DNA from: an uncultured Granulosicoccaceae bacterium
Lineage (GTDB): Bacteria > Pseudomonadota > Gammaproteobacteria > Granulosicoccales > Granulosicoccaceae
Direction of reading: 5' to 3'
Assembly: GCA_937951345.1 (NCBI GenBank)
Contig: CALFCF010000009.1
Coordinates: 113,767-177,766, forward strand
DNA length: 64,000 bases
In this document: piece after piece, positions 1 to 9,070 of the stretch
Numbering within the stretch: position 1 is the stretch's first letter
Layout of the letters: the number at the start of each line of letters is the position of its first letter
The notes under the pieces: model-generated
Told to the model about the DNA's origin: nothing
The model's database searches: none
Seen by the model: the letters and a program-made list of their open reading frames with translations, nothing else
Program-made: the position numbers and the translations under genes

Positions 1-1
1 G

Positions 2-613
2 AGTCGGAAAGATCCATCCGAGTGTTTTTATGCCGGCAAAACCCGGGCCTTGCATGGAACACATTTAAGTACCGGGGACAGTCTTTGGTCGACTTTTCCG
101 AATCTGCGTCGAATGGCGACTATTGTTGCTGATACGCTCGACTGGTATGGCTTCGATGAGTACGGAGGCTCCGTACATGATGTTATCGGTACGCGCTGCG
201 ATCCTTATACCCACAATTTGTTAAGCGATGGCGGGCAGTACCATCATTGCTGTCATTCCAATTTGACACGAGCACTTTCTGACTATCTGGGGCAAACACA
301 TGATCTGTCCGAACAACTGGTTCACGATGTGTTGAATGTATTTATGTGTACGGGCTTTATGCGTGAAACCGGTCAGTATTTCATGAAAGCAAGTCCGGTC
401 AGACCGGGCGATTACATCGAATTCTTTGCTTGCATTGATCTGGTAGGCGGACTTAGCGCTTGTCCCGGTGGCGATTGCTCTTCAACGCATTCCAGTGATG
501 TTGCACGATGTTACCCGTTACAAGTGGATATATTTACCCCACCTGCCGACATAATTGCCCCACTGGTTTGTGAGCAACCCAACGGGTACGATCGCACCCA
601 CGGAATGGATTGA
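2..613 (+). CDS. DUF1989 (urea carboxylase-associated family) protein, 5' end missing
   Basis: The frame is open from the window edge, so the start lies upstream; about 203 residues are visible. The order of motifs (an early GKTRALHGTHLSTGDSLWS stretch, a Cys/His-rich middle and a late LSACPGGDCSS segment) matches the C-terminal part of DUF1989 proteins, often annotated as urea carboxylase-associated or aminomethyltransferase-like. Cys and His residues in these motifs suggest metal binding. The biochemical role of this copy is not known. The stop lies 7 bp before the dgoK start, so co-transcription with the galactonate genes is likely, though the pairing is not a standard pathway arrangement. 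Confidence 0.75.
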   Translation, partial: SRKDPSECFYAGKTRALHGTHLSTGDSLWSTFPNLRRMATIVADTLDWYGFDEYGGSVHDVIGTRCDPYTHNLLSDGGQYHHCCHSNLTRALSDYLGQTHDLSEQLVHDVLNVFMCTGFMRETGQYFMKASPVRPGDYIEFFACIDLVGGLSACPGGDCSSTHSSDVARCYPLQVDIFTPPADIIAPLVCEQPNGYDRTHGMD

Positions 614-620
614 AACCGAA

Positions 621-1661
621 ATGTCTGTTGCGATTGACTGGGGTTCGACATCGTTTCGTGCCTATCACTTCTCAGCTGACAATCAGTTGTTAGGCAAGCG
701 TGTTGCTGGTTGCGGTATAAAAGAGGCGAGTGGACTTTCCGGTGCTGCGCGGGAACGCTGGTTCGAAGAACGTCTGCAGGAACACTGCCGGGACTGGATA
801 GATCATGATCGTCAAGCCGGTGATGCAAGTGCTGCAGTGCGTCCGGCTCTGATCTTCTCAGGCATGATAACCAGTCGCAACGGCTGGTTTGAAACGCCTT
901 ATGTGAATTGCCCGGTTAGTGTACGTCGCCTGTTTGAGAATGCGCTCAAGTATTCGGTAGCAGGAGTTGAAGCGTTCTTTCTACCGGGTGTTGCTGTGGA
1001 CGACGGCAGACACTGTGATGTTATGCGTGGCGAAGAGCTACAGCTCATCGGGGTGACAGCCAAAAAAAGGGGCACAGTGTTTGTTTTGCCAGGTACGCAT
1101 TCGAAATGGGTGCGCTATGACGGTGACACGTTGGCAGGTTTCCAGACACTACCAACAGGTGAACTCTATGCCACTGTACTTGACCACACATTGATAGGTG
1201 CATTGGCTGCAGTGTCATCTGAACAACGACCTGATGGTGATGCCGGTGCCATAATTTCCAACGCGCACCCGGAGTTATTCAGGGATACGGTGTTGCTTGG
1301 TTTTCAGTCTGAACAGTTCCTCAATGATCTATTCAGTACACGATCCAGAGTATTACTTGAAAAAATGCAGCCAGCTGAGGTTCGAAGGTTTTTATCAGCA
1401 TTGTTGATAGGACGGGAGTTTCGTGAAGCTACCCGCGCAGTTCTCAAATCAGATTCTATCGACTTGAATAGTAAAATTTCAGATGACTCTATATGGCAGC
1501 AACATCTGAATAGCCTGAAAATTCAATTGATCGGTGAACCAACACTTTGTGAGTTGTATGCACAGGCCGCACAGGTGCTGGGAATCGATTCCGCTATTGA
1601 AACTGACGATACGGCAGCATCTGGCTTTGCGGAGTTGCTGCGTACGGGTCTCACGAAATGA
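621..1661 (+). CDS. dgoK: 2-dehydro-3-deoxygalactonokinase
   Basis: Phosphorylates 2-dehydro-3-deoxy-D-galactonate in the cytoplasm, the second-last step of De Ley-Doudoroff galactonate breakdown. The N-terminal IDWGSTSFRAY (residues 5-15) is the actin-like phosphate-binding loop of DgoK; GMITSRNGW (81-89), MRGEE (135-139) and PGTHSKW (157-163) are further family blocks. Length of 346 residues is slightly above the usual 290-330. An in-frame extension to 555 overlaps the upstream gene and lacks homologous residues, so the ATG at 621 is chosen. The 3' end overlaps dgoA by 4 bp (ATGA), implying translational coupling. Confidence 0.9.
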   Translation: MSVAIDWGSTSFRAYHFSADNQLLGKRVAGCGIKEASGLSGAARERWFEERLQEHCRDWIDHDRQAGDASAAVRPALIFSGMITSRNGWFETPYVNCPVSVRRLFENALKYSVAGVEAFFLPGVAVDDGRHCDVMRGEELQLIGVTAKKRGTVFVLPGTHSKWVRYDGDTLAGFQTLPTGELYATVLDHTLIGALAAVSSEQRPDGDAGAIISNAHPELFRDTVLLGFQSEQFLNDLFSTRSRVLLEKMQPAEVRRFLSALLIGREFREATRAVLKSDSIDLNSKISDDSIWQQHLNSLKIQLIGEPTLCELYAQAAQVLGIDSAIETDDTAASGFAELLRTGLTK

Positions 1662-2296
1662 GTACGCTCGAGAAATGGCAGAGTCGAATAGACGCACTGG
1701 GCTTGATCGCTATTCTGCGGGGTTTAAAGCCTCAACAGGCTGTCGAAATTGGCAATGCGCTGGCAGATTGTGGCTTTGGCATTGTCGAAGTGCCATTGAA
1801 TTCGCCGCAACCCCTGGAAAGTATCAAGCTGCTGAGTCGAAGCTTTGGTGACAAATTGATAGTTGGTGCGGGTACCGTTTTGACAGAGCGTCAGGCTGAT
1901 GAGGCGGTCGCTGCAGGGGCGGAATTAATTGTTGCTCCGAATTTTGATAAACAAGTGGCTAAGCGATCCGTGCAGGCTGGTGCTATCTACTGCCCGGGTG
2001 TGGTCACGCCGACGGAAGCATTTGACGCGCTGTCCACCGGCGCTCTTGCCTTAAAACTTTTTCCGGCAGAAATGATAACGCCTGCTGTTGTCAAAGCGCT
2101 GCATGCAGTTTTGCCTGCGGACACTTTGACAATACCGGTAGGCGGCATCGATAAAGACAATATCGCGTCTTACCTGCAGGCAGGTGCCGGTGCATTTGGT
2201 ATCGGTTCTTCATTGTTCAAGCCGGATCGCTCAACCAGCGACATAAAAGTCAGGGCTGAAGATCTGGTAGCAGCGTTTAATACAGCTCGAAAATGA
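1658..2296 (+). CDS. dgoA: 2-dehydro-3-deoxy-6-phosphogalactonate aldolase
   Basis: Class I aldolase that splits 2-dehydro-3-deoxy-6-phosphogalactonate into pyruvate and glyceraldehyde 3-phosphate. AILRG (18-22), VEVPLNSP (43-50), GAGTV (70-74) and the Schiff-base lysine in LKLFPAE (K133) are the KDPG/KDPGal aldolase signatures; 212 residues is full length. The paired dgoK favours the galactonate enzyme over the gluconate one (Eda). It overlaps dgoK by 4 bp. No galactonate dehydratase, transporter or GntR/IclR regulator is visible beside the pair, so those must be upstream of the window or elsewhere. Confidence 0.9.
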   Translation: MSTLEKWQSRIDALGLIAILRGLKPQQAVEIGNALADCGFGIVEVPLNSPQPLESIKLLSRSFGDKLIVGAGTVLTERQADEAVAAGAELIVAPNFDKQVAKRSVQAGAIYCPGVVTPTEAFDALSTGALALKLFPAEMITPAVVKALHAVLPADTLTIPVGGIDKDNIASYLQAGAGAFGIGSSLFKPDRSTSDIKVRAEDLVAAFNTARK

Positions 2297-2301
2297 CCCG
2301 T

Positions 2302-2979
2302 CTACAGTTCAAGTGTCGAACTGGCTGCTTCAAGCGTAGCCCCACCTTGTCCACTTTCATGTATAAACGCACCTGACACGGTTTCAAGCAGTGGGAATTC
2401 ATCGAAGGCCTTCAGGGTCACCTGCTCTACAGGGCCGGCACAGTTGAATTCGTACACAATGTGAAACTCTGAATGGGTTTCGCTCTCACCTTCATGGTCA
2501 TGTTCTTCATGATCGTGCCCGTCATCATCCTTGTGTTCGTCGTGGTCATGCCCGTCGTCGTCCTTGTGTTCGTCATGATCATGTCCGTCGCCATCCGTGT
2601 GCTCGTCATGCTCGTGTTCGTGGCTATCGCCATGGTCATCGGCAGTCCATTCAATGTCTGTGGCAACGTTTTTACACGCACTTGCTGCCGGCAAGCTAAT
2701 CACCTTCTGCCAGTCGCTAAGAACAGATAACACTCTGTCTCTTTCAGCTTTTTGTTCGTCTGTCGATGGCAAATGCTCGAAACCCAACATGTTAAAGGCA
2801 GGCGATTCGAACTCGACAACCAGAAGGCTGCCTTCCTTCGCTACCAATATCTGAGCTGCACCGTGCTCGTGTGCGTCAAGGCCTGACTTTCGATCTGTGT
2901 CGCTGGCGATAACCGACACACTCATCAGACTCAGTAGCAGAGCTACAGGCTTAACATGATGGTGTAGGGGATATTTCAT
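2302..2979 (-). CDS. DUF2796 / ZrgA-like His-rich exported metal-binding protein
   Basis: A 225-residue protein with a signal peptide (hydrophobic 11-25, likely cut after VIA-S). The N-terminal AHEHGAAQILVAKEG and the C-terminal folded part match DUF2796, the family that includes the zinc-regulated periplasmic ZrgA protein. Between them residues 116-164 are almost only His, Asp, Glu and Lys, built from three near-copies of an 11-residue HDHDEHKDDDG unit. Family knowledge suggests periplasmic zinc handling linked to ZnuABC or Zur, but no Zur box or other zinc gene was recognised nearby. It ends 5 bp from the convergent dgoA stop. Confidence 0.8.
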   Translation of the reverse strand: MKYPLHHHVKPVALLLSLMSVSVIASDTDRKSGLDAHEHGAAQILVAKEGSLLVVEFESPAFNMLGFEHLPSTDEQKAERDRVLSVLSDWQKVISLPAASACKNVATDIEWTADDHGDSHEHEHDEHTDGDGHDHDEHKDDDGHDHDEHKDDDGHDHEEHDHEGESETHSEFHIVYEFNCAGPVEQVTLKAFDEFPLLETVSGAFIHESGQGGATLEAASSTLEL

Positions 2980-3058
2980 AGTGCGGTACCAAGGTAGATG
3001 TTGTGTTGTCGATCTGCTGCGATGCCATAAACGTCATCATCGTATTACTTTTCTTAAT

Positions 3059-3090
3059 CAGTCGATCAAGCAGTCGATCAAGCAGTCGAG
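3059..3090. repeat. 12-bp tandem repeat at the 3' end of the RND gene
   Basis: CAGTCGATCAAG occurs as two and a half adjacent copies. The array overlaps the last codons and stop codon of the exporter gene, so slippage here would change its extreme C-terminus. Confidence 0.7.
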
Positions 3091-5483
3091 GATGCAGGCG
3101 GACTGTTTAAGCTATCCGTAATCGGTTTTGTGTCGTCGACTTTCTTTCCCTTTCGGTCCTTATCAACGAATATTAGTAGGGCCGGTAAAAATAGAAAATC
3201 GACGATCAACGCAATAACAATGGTGACGGCAGTGAGCGCACCCATTTGAGAGTTAACCAGAAAATTCGACTGCGAAATAACCAGAAAACCTGCCATCAAT
3301 ACTATGGTTGTTACGGTAAGCGCAACGCCAACCGTACTGAATGCATAGCGCACGGCATCTTCAGCATCCATGCCACGTTCACGTCGAGCCCGCAGATACT
3401 TGGATAAAAAATGGATCGTGTCGTCCACGACTATGCCTAGTGTCATGGCAACCACAACTGAAACCGCTAGTCCTACCTGACCGACAAACACGGCCCACAG
3501 GCCGAAAGCCATTAGTGCAGGGGCGATGTTTGGTATCAGGCTTATCAGTCCGAATTTGACAGAACGCAGTGCGAATACCAAAAGTAGCGAGATAAGAACG
3601 AGTGCGATCGATGTGCCGGAGAGCATGCTGATGATATTGCGACGGCTGATGTGAGAGAACATGACGGTGGGGCTGGCACCGGCGGTTGCAATTGCTGGTG
3701 TGTTGTCTTGCATCCACTGGGTAATGCGATTCTCGAACGCAAGTAGTTCGTTGGTCGACATTGTGTCCAGTGTTGCCGATACGCGTGTGGCAGATTTATC
3801 GAATGTTGTTTGATTGTTTAAGTCCAGTCCATAAGGTAGCGACATTTCATACAACAGCGTGTACTGCGCTGCCAGCTCGCGCTCCTCGGGTAACTTGTAC
3901 CAGTCCTGATTGTCACCGTGCATACTGCGATTCAGGCGGCGCATGGTTTCCGTGAAGGCTGACACATTGCGTACCTCCGGTTGCTCCTCCAGATAGGTTT
4001 CGAATCGTTCCACTTGCTGCAGAAACGCAGGATCGCTTACGCCATCAGCTGATCCACTCTCAAGTGAATAGTCGATGAAATACATACCGGTCATCTTTTC
4101 GGCGATGCGATCCGTTTCCACCCGGAACGGTATGGTGGTATCGAAGTACTCGACAAACACATCATTCAATTCGTTTCGCGGGGTCATGATAGCTGTGCCA
4201 ACCATGATAAATAACATTCCCCAGAACAATGGTTTACGGAACTTGATAACGAAGTCGGCGAGGCTGTCCATGATGCGGCTGGAGCGCGATACGCCGACTT
4301 TGGTTTTAGCCGGCAGTACGGCAACCAGGGCTGGAAGGATTGTGACGGATAGTAGAAACGCCAGTACAACACCTACAGCCGTGATATTGCCTAAATCGCG
4401 AAACGGAGGCGCATCGCTCGCATTCATACTTAGAAATCCAATTGCAGTGGTAATGGATGTCAGCATGATAGGTACAAAATTTATGCGTAGGCTTTCGACG
4501 ATTGCTGTGTGTTTTTCGCTGCCATTCCTGAGCCCATGATAAAAAGTCACCAAAAAGTGTACGCAGTCAGCCACTGCAAGCGTCAGTATTAGAGTCGGCG
4601 CACTCATCGCTGGAGGTGTTAGCGTGATGCCCGCCCAACCTGCAGTTCCCATGGCGCCGAGAATTGACAGAAATACCACGATAACTGTCGAGAGCATGGC
4701 AACCGGGCTACGCAGAAACAACAGCACGCCGATGATAATGACCGCGAAGGCTGCAGGTATTAGTGTCGACATGTCTTTAATCGACGCTTCCGGAAACGCC
4801 TGATTCATCATTATTACACCGGTTGTCGAATATCGGACGTGCGGGTTTTGCTTTCGCATTTCAGCGAGTAATTCGCGTACAGCATCTACCGTTACTGCTG
4901 TGGCAATCTGGGGATCGCGAGCTTCAAGTTCTTCGACTGATAAGGTTGCGCGCTCTTCATCGGTCAGTTCCGGAGGTAGCTGTATGGTTATATTTATGCC
5001 GGTCGCGTCGCCACCCTCTGATAGCAATCGGTTCATCAATTGTGGTTGCGCGAACGCTATCTGTTGGATGGCATCGAGTGTCTCAGCGTCAAGGTCTCCG
5101 GCTTCCTCGACAAGATCAGAGACAATCAGGTCATCTTCTTCACCGTAGATGTGCTGATAGTTGGTAAGAGAATCAACGCGAACCGTGAAAGGCAGCTGCC
5201 ATGCAGCTTCGGTAAATGCATGAACAGCCTCCAGTGTTTGGTTGGTGAACACATTGCCGGACGCTGGTTCGAGCATAACCAGCACGTTATCGCTGCGCGT
5301 ATAGGATTCCTGTAGTGCTTCAAATGCGACCAGCTGTGGATTGTCAGGGCTGAACCAGACACGGTAGTCATTGGTGAAGCCAAGGAACCGTCCGCCGGAG
5401 GCGAGCATCAGAATACCCGCCAGACTTGCAAACAGGACCAGCCAGCGGAGTTTTATCAGGAGTTTTGCATAACCAACTATCAT
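3078..5483 (-). CDS. RND superfamily (MMPL/SSD-type) exporter
   Basis: An 801-residue inner-membrane protein with the two-fold RND layout: one TM helix near the N-terminus, a large periplasmic loop (about 40-235), five TM helices, then a second TM-loop-TM unit from about residue 415. The paired TM4 motifs are ADCVHFLVTF (about 305) and VDDTIHFLSK (about 687), whose Asp residues normally carry protons. Size and single-chain form fit the MMPL/hopanoid-type exporters rather than tripartite AcrB pumps. The substrate cannot be told. No outer-membrane factor is adjacent. The C-terminal tail is Pro/Ser-rich. Confidence 0.85.
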   Translation of the reverse strand: MIVGYAKLLIKLRWLVLFASLAGILMLASGGRFLGFTNDYRVWFSPDNPQLVAFEALQESYTRSDNVLVMLEPASGNVFTNQTLEAVHAFTEAAWQLPFTVRVDSLTNYQHIYGEEDDLIVSDLVEEAGDLDAETLDAIQQIAFAQPQLMNRLLSEGGDATGINITIQLPPELTDEERATLSVEELEARDPQIATAVTVDAVRELLAEMRKQNPHVRYSTTGVIMMNQAFPEASIKDMSTLIPAAFAVIIIGVLLFLRSPVAMLSTVIVVFLSILGAMGTAGWAGITLTPPAMSAPTLILTLAVADCVHFLVTFYHGLRNGSEKHTAIVESLRINFVPIMLTSITTAIGFLSMNASDAPPFRDLGNITAVGVVLAFLLSVTILPALVAVLPAKTKVGVSRSSRIMDSLADFVIKFRKPLFWGMLFIMVGTAIMTPRNELNDVFVEYFDTTIPFRVETDRIAEKMTGMYFIDYSLESGSADGVSDPAFLQQVERFETYLEEQPEVRNVSAFTETMRRLNRSMHGDNQDWYKLPEERELAAQYTLLYEMSLPYGLDLNNQTTFDKSATRVSATLDTMSTNELLAFENRITQWMQDNTPAIATAGASPTVMFSHISRRNIISMLSGTSIALVLISLLLVFALRSVKFGLISLIPNIAPALMAFGLWAVFVGQVGLAVSVVVAMTLGIVVDDTIHFLSKYLRARRERGMDAEDAVRYAFSTVGVALTVTTIVLMAGFLVISQSNFLVNSQMGALTAVTIVIALIVDFLFLPALLIFVDKDRKGKKVDDTKPITDSLNSPPASSTA

Positions 5484-5849
5484 GCGCGGGTTCCTTCAAT
5501 CCATCGATGTGAGACAACAGGTTCTGTCTGAACGTGAAACGCGCTGGTGGCTGGAACGGATGAATGTACCGGCAAACGGTGAGTATCCACTGTAAAAGTG
5601 TTGTTCATAAAACGGGAATCGCGATGACGGAGCAAGGACGGAGGACACCCGTTAAAACCTCTGAACCTTGATTTTATTCAATTTGTCGAAAAATGACAAC
5701 TTGTCAAAAAGTGCAGTCGAATGTCGATTTATGCTGGTACAGCTGTGGATTGTGGATGAAATAGCCGCAGTTTTTATCCTGTCGCTACTATTGAATTGTG
5801 TTGCTGGCGTAGCAGGTTAAAATTCCGGCTGTTGAGAAAAGGTGTCAGC
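5484..5849. promoter_or_regulatory. Divergent intergenic region with a TTGTC/GACAA inverted repeat
   Basis: This gap separates the leftward exporter from the rightward peptidoglycan-binding gene and should hold both promoters. Around 5682-5710 TTGTC and GACAA form an inverted repeat followed by another TTGTCA, which looks operator-like, but no regulator family could be assigned and no convincing -35/-10 pair was fixed. Confidence 0.3.
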
Positions 5850-6104
5850 ATGTGGTCTGAAAAAAAAGAGGATCAATCCGATCAACCGAAAGTTGTCGGG
5901 CGTGGATCGCCGCCGGTGAGTACCGCCGATGTTATGTTGATACAGGAAACCTTGCAGGTCAGGGGGCTATACAAGGGCGAAGTAGACGGTATACCGGGGG
6001 CGAAAACACTAGGTGCTGTCCGTTCATTCAAAAAGCTGAGTAATATCCCTGTCAACAACAATCTCGATGAAGAGTTTGTCAGATTTGTTCGCCGGGAACT
6101 CTAA
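5850..6104 (+). CDS. Small peptidoglycan-binding domain protein
   Basis: An 84-residue protein. After a charged N-terminus, residues about 30-80 carry the PG_binding_1 pattern: VMLIQETLQVRGLYKGEVDG, then GAKTLGAVRSFKK and a short closing helix. No signal peptide is visible, so it is either cytoplasmic or exported by another route. The ATG at 5850 is preceded by an AAAGGTG ribosome-binding site; the frame extends upstream to 5796 but the extra residues match nothing in the domain. It stands alone, converging with the DUF3429 gene. Confidence 0.75.
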   Translation: MWSEKKEDQSDQPKVVGRGSPPVSTADVMLIQETLQVRGLYKGEVDGIPGAKTLGAVRSFKKLSNIPVNNNLDEEFVRFVRREL

Positions 6105-6166
6105 TCTCCCGACCTGCATGACTGTCTCCGGTTGTTTAAGCAAAAAGATTGGCGATCGGCAATCTG

Positions 6167-6676
6167 TCAGGTAATCAACAGGTGAACAAGACCTGCGAGC
6201 AACGACAAAATCGCTCCGCAACTTAAATAGAAGCGAAGTCGGGCAAACCATCGGTCAATCCTGCCATTGAGCATGGCCTGTCGATCACGATGGTATTGCA
6301 GAACGAATCCGCCTAGCAGCAGTATCAGGGCAATCGGCTGGTTGATCAGCCAATGGAGCAGCAGTGCTGCCCAACCGATCAAGCTGGGCAGAACTGAAAA
6401 GTTAAGCTCAGTCCAGTTAATGCGATGATCGTTTGGATGAACGCACAAGCCCCAACGTATGCCGCCGAGAAAACTGAGGATAACGGCGCCATAAGCAACC
6501 AGTGCAGTTGCCAATTCAAACTGGTATTGGCCGGATAGGATCCAGAGAGTCGCTGCGGGTACGACAAACGGAATAAGTCCCGCAAACCCTAGTACTGCTG
6601 CCGGCAGCGGAATCGTTGATGGCCCGGTGGTTTTAATGCCTGGCGACTTTGACAGATTGGACGGTTGATCGATCAT
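6167..6676 (-). CDS. DUF3429 membrane protein
   Basis: A 169-residue inner-membrane protein with about five hydrophobic helices. LGFAGLIPFV near residue 30 and YGAVILSFLGGIRWG near 75-90 are the diagnostic blocks of DUF3429, a family common in gamma- and alphaproteobacteria with no assigned function. The C-terminus has the usual YHRDRQAMLNGRIDRWFARL segment. It is a single gene; its upstream region is occupied by the two family A elements. Confidence 0.85.
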   Translation of the reverse strand: MIDQPSNLSKSPGIKTTGPSTIPLPAAVLGFAGLIPFVVPAATLWILSGQYQFELATALVAYGAVILSFLGGIRWGLCVHPNDHRINWTELNFSVLPSLIGWAALLLHWLINQPIALILLLGGFVLQYHRDRQAMLNGRIDRWFARLRFYLSCGAILSLLAGLVHLLIT

Positions 6677-6723
6677 GATGCGCGTTACGAACTAATTAAA
6701 AGTTTAAAAGATTAAAAGGTTAA

Positions 6724-6863
6724 GGAACCTCTGATTTATCGCCTGCGTTGCCAGGGCTGTGTTGAAATTCGGCTCAAAATGCTCATGTATTTGCATATAC
6801 ACTCCGCTTTTTCGCCAAATTTCGCCTTGCCCTGCCTGCCTCGCCTAATAAATCAGAGGTTCC
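6724..6863. mobile_element. Family A inverted-repeat element (MITE), copy A1
   Basis: A 140-bp element bounded by perfect inverted ends GGAACCTCTGATTTAT / ATAAATCAGAGGTTCC and flanked on both sides by TTAA, a likely 4-bp target duplication. The interior has no open frame and contains CTCATGTATTTGCATATACA, a small near-palindrome. Copy A2 lies 106 bp away and differs at only five positions, all transitions. The YTAR-type flank and GGAACCTC ends are compatible with mobilisation by an IS5-type transposase; none is encoded in this window. Confidence 0.8.
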
Positions 6864-6969
6864 TTAACTTATTGACTGACCGAAGTGTTTAATCGGTTTT
6901 AACAATGAAGGTTCTGTTATAAATTCTGTTTTAAAAAAGTCAGCTTTAAATGGATCTGAACTAACCTGG

Positions 6970-7109
6970 GGAACCTCTGATTTATTGCCTGCGTTGCCAG
7001 GGCTGCGTTGAAATTCGGCTCAAAATGCTCATGTATTCGCATATACACTCCGCTTTTTCGCCAAATTTCGTCTTGCCCTGCCTGCCTCGTCTAATAAATC
7101 AGAGGTTCC
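6970..7109. mobile_element. Family A inverted-repeat element (MITE), copy A2
   Basis: Same length, orientation and ends as copy A1. It is flanked by CTGG on the left and CTAG on the right, a 4-bp duplication with one mismatch. It ends 98 bp upstream of the FAN1-like gene, so it sits in or near that operon's promoter region and could affect its expression. Confidence 0.8.
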
Positions 7110-7207
7110 CTAGATTGTAAAAGGTTAGCCTTCCCGGATAATCCGGATCATAGCTGTATCGACCTGGGTTGCGGCGACTAGTGTAGCCTGCCGACACGCA
7201 CGAGTAC

Positions 7208-9070
7208 ATGATGAAACAGGCAGTGCAGTCTGATAAGCCACAACGCATGCAATCCAATGCCGTACAGAATAATCAGGAACTGCCGGTTGATTATTATCTG
7301 ATCAATTTCCAGCAACTTATACACTTTGTGCTAGAGGCGTATGACGATCTGCTGAGTGCTGACGAAAAATCTTTTGCTGGTGATTTTCTTGCTCTCTCTG
7401 CACCGGCGCGCATGCTTTATGTTCGCCTGCTTTGCCGAAAACACAATGCCTTTCGACTGGATAAGTTGCAGTATTCTGAGATTGGTAACCTCAATGATGC
7501 ATCAGCCGAACTCGAGTCAGCAGGTTTCGTTATCTTGAATCCGCTTTTTTCGGTAGATCAGGCATCTCGTCTATTCACCAAGCCGGAGCTAATACAACAC
7601 ATACAATCTCATGCGGAGTTTTCACGGGGTTCACCGGAGTCACCACGCATCTCTGGCTTGAAGCAATTAAAGCGCGATGAACTTGAGAACATCTGGCAAA
7701 GCATGCAAAGCCCTGTCACCGATGTGTTGAAAAAATCCGAATCCGGTGTTCGTGACCAAGCGCTTGACCAGGCATGGCTGCGTTCGATTGATCCGCAACA
7801 GGAAAATCTGTGTGGCACTGCGTTAGTGGATATTTCGAAGATTGCAACGACGGTTGTCGTTAACCGGTCGGAACACTTTGACGTGTTCAGGCTTTGCTTC
7901 TTCGGTAATCTTTATCAGGATATGACAGATTTTGTTCTGCGCGATCTGGGTCTGATGCGATACGAAAGTTATGTTATCGATCAGAATAATCGTCCTTTTG
8001 AAACGCGAAAGCAGTTAATAGCTCATCTGGATTATTTCAGGATATCAGCGGTTGTATCTGGTGTGAACGAACTAACAACAAACGACATTCTGGTCGTGGA
8101 GGCATTGTTACCGGAATCCACTGACAACCATTTGGAACGACGGCTGGACCGGCTACGTATTGCCTTTGCGCGCCAGCTTGAACGTTTGGATGAGTTTGAG
8201 CATGCAGAAAAACTGTACAACAAATGTACCCGTGCGCCTGCACGCGAACGTCGGGTTCGTATGTTGATGAAACAGGAGCAATGGCAGAGCGCTTTTGCAC
8301 TTTGCCAGGACGTGCTGAATTGCGTGGTGAGTGACGAAGAAGCTCAGATTCTATCCGGGCTGGCAGCAAGGATTGCACGCAAGTGCGATATACCGTTTGC
8401 TGATCCATGGGCGTATAAACCGCCGCTTGAGCACGCAAAGCTGATTAACGCTGGCGACTCTGTAGAGCAACAAGCTGCAGAACACTATCGGCAGTGTGGT
8501 TCTTGTTTTTATACTGAGAATACACTTATCGATGGTGTTTTTGGGTTGGCTTTCTGGGATGTTATTTTTGCACCGGTACGCGGTGCGTTTTTTAATCCTT
8601 TTCAGGTCGGACCGGCAGATTTCCATCAGTTGGAATTCAGCCTCTTACGTCGCGACCTGATTGATGAGAAATTCCATCAACTTGAACAGCCGGGTGAATT
8701 GAAGCGTCAGGTTGATCTGTTCTTTCAGCAAAAGCAGGGCATTGTGAACCCTATGGTGAACTGGCGTTACCTTTCAGAGGAATTGCTACAGCTAGCGATT
8801 GATCGTATTCCGGTAGTTGATTGGTTAGCCATTTTTAGACGGTTTCTACTCGATACTCGTTCCAATCGCAGTGGTTTGCCGGACTTGATCGTATTTCCGG
8901 ATAAACCCTCTATGGACGGATGCCGTTACCGTCTGGTGGAGGTTAAAGGCCCTGGGGATTCGCTTCAGAAAAATCAGATTCGCTGGATGCGTTTCTTTGC
9001 CGAGCAGGGGATTGATCACGCTGTTTGCCACGTAAGCTGGTCCGATGAAAAATCTCCAGACCATGAATGA
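7208..9070 (+). CDS. FAN1-like structure-specific nuclease (VRR-NUC domain)
   Basis: A 620-residue protein with the FAN1 layout: an N-terminal helical/SAP-like part (30-110), a TPR-like middle (about 300-390), then the C-terminal VRR-NUC domain. The domain shows FGLAFWDVIFAPVRGAFFNP (about 455-475) and the catalytic PD-(D/E)XK set: D559 in GLPDLIVF, then E578 and K580 in VEVKGPGD, followed by the conserved Q of KNQIRW. FAN1 proteins cut flaps and unhook interstrand crosslinks. The gene overlaps the downstream helicase, which is the usual partner of bacterial FAN1. All catalytic residues are present, so it should be active. Confidence 0.9.
   Translation: MMKQAVQSDKPQRMQSNAVQNNQELPVDYYLINFQQLIHFVLEAYDDLLSADEKSFAGDFLALSAPARMLYVRLLCRKHNAFRLDKLQYSEIGNLNDASAELESAGFVILNPLFSVDQASRLFTKPELIQHIQSHAEFSRGSPESPRISGLKQLKRDELENIWQSMQSPVTDVLKKSESGVRDQALDQAWLRSIDPQQENLCGTALVDISKIATTVVVNRSEHFDVFRLCFFGNLYQDMTDFVLRDLGLMRYESYVIDQNNRPFETRKQLIAHLDYFRISAVVSGVNELTTNDILVVEALLPESTDNHLERRLDRLRIAFARQLERLDEFEHAEKLYNKCTRAPARERRVRMLMKQEQWQSAFALCQDVLNCVVSDEEAQILSGLAARIARKCDIPFADPWAYKPPLEHAKLINAGDSVEQQAAEHYRQCGSCFYTENTLIDGVFGLAFWDVIFAPVRGAFFNPFQVGPADFHQLEFSLLRRDLIDEKFHQLEQPGELKRQVDLFFQQKQGIVNPMVNWRYLSEELLQLAIDRIPVVDWLAIFRRFLLDTRSNRSGLPDLIVFPDKPSMDGCRYRLVEVKGPGDSLQKNQIRWMRFFAEQGIDHAVCHVSWSDEKSPDHE

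Noticed and set aside
2473..2730. Hydrophobic 85-residue frame opposite the His-rich gene
   Set aside because: Antisense of GAC/CAT-rich repeats always reads as Val/Met/Ile; no start signal.
6677..7207. Small RNA gene or attenuator from the long hairpins
   Set aside because: Two near-identical copies with terminal inverted repeats and 4-bp flanking duplications are better explained as transposable elements.
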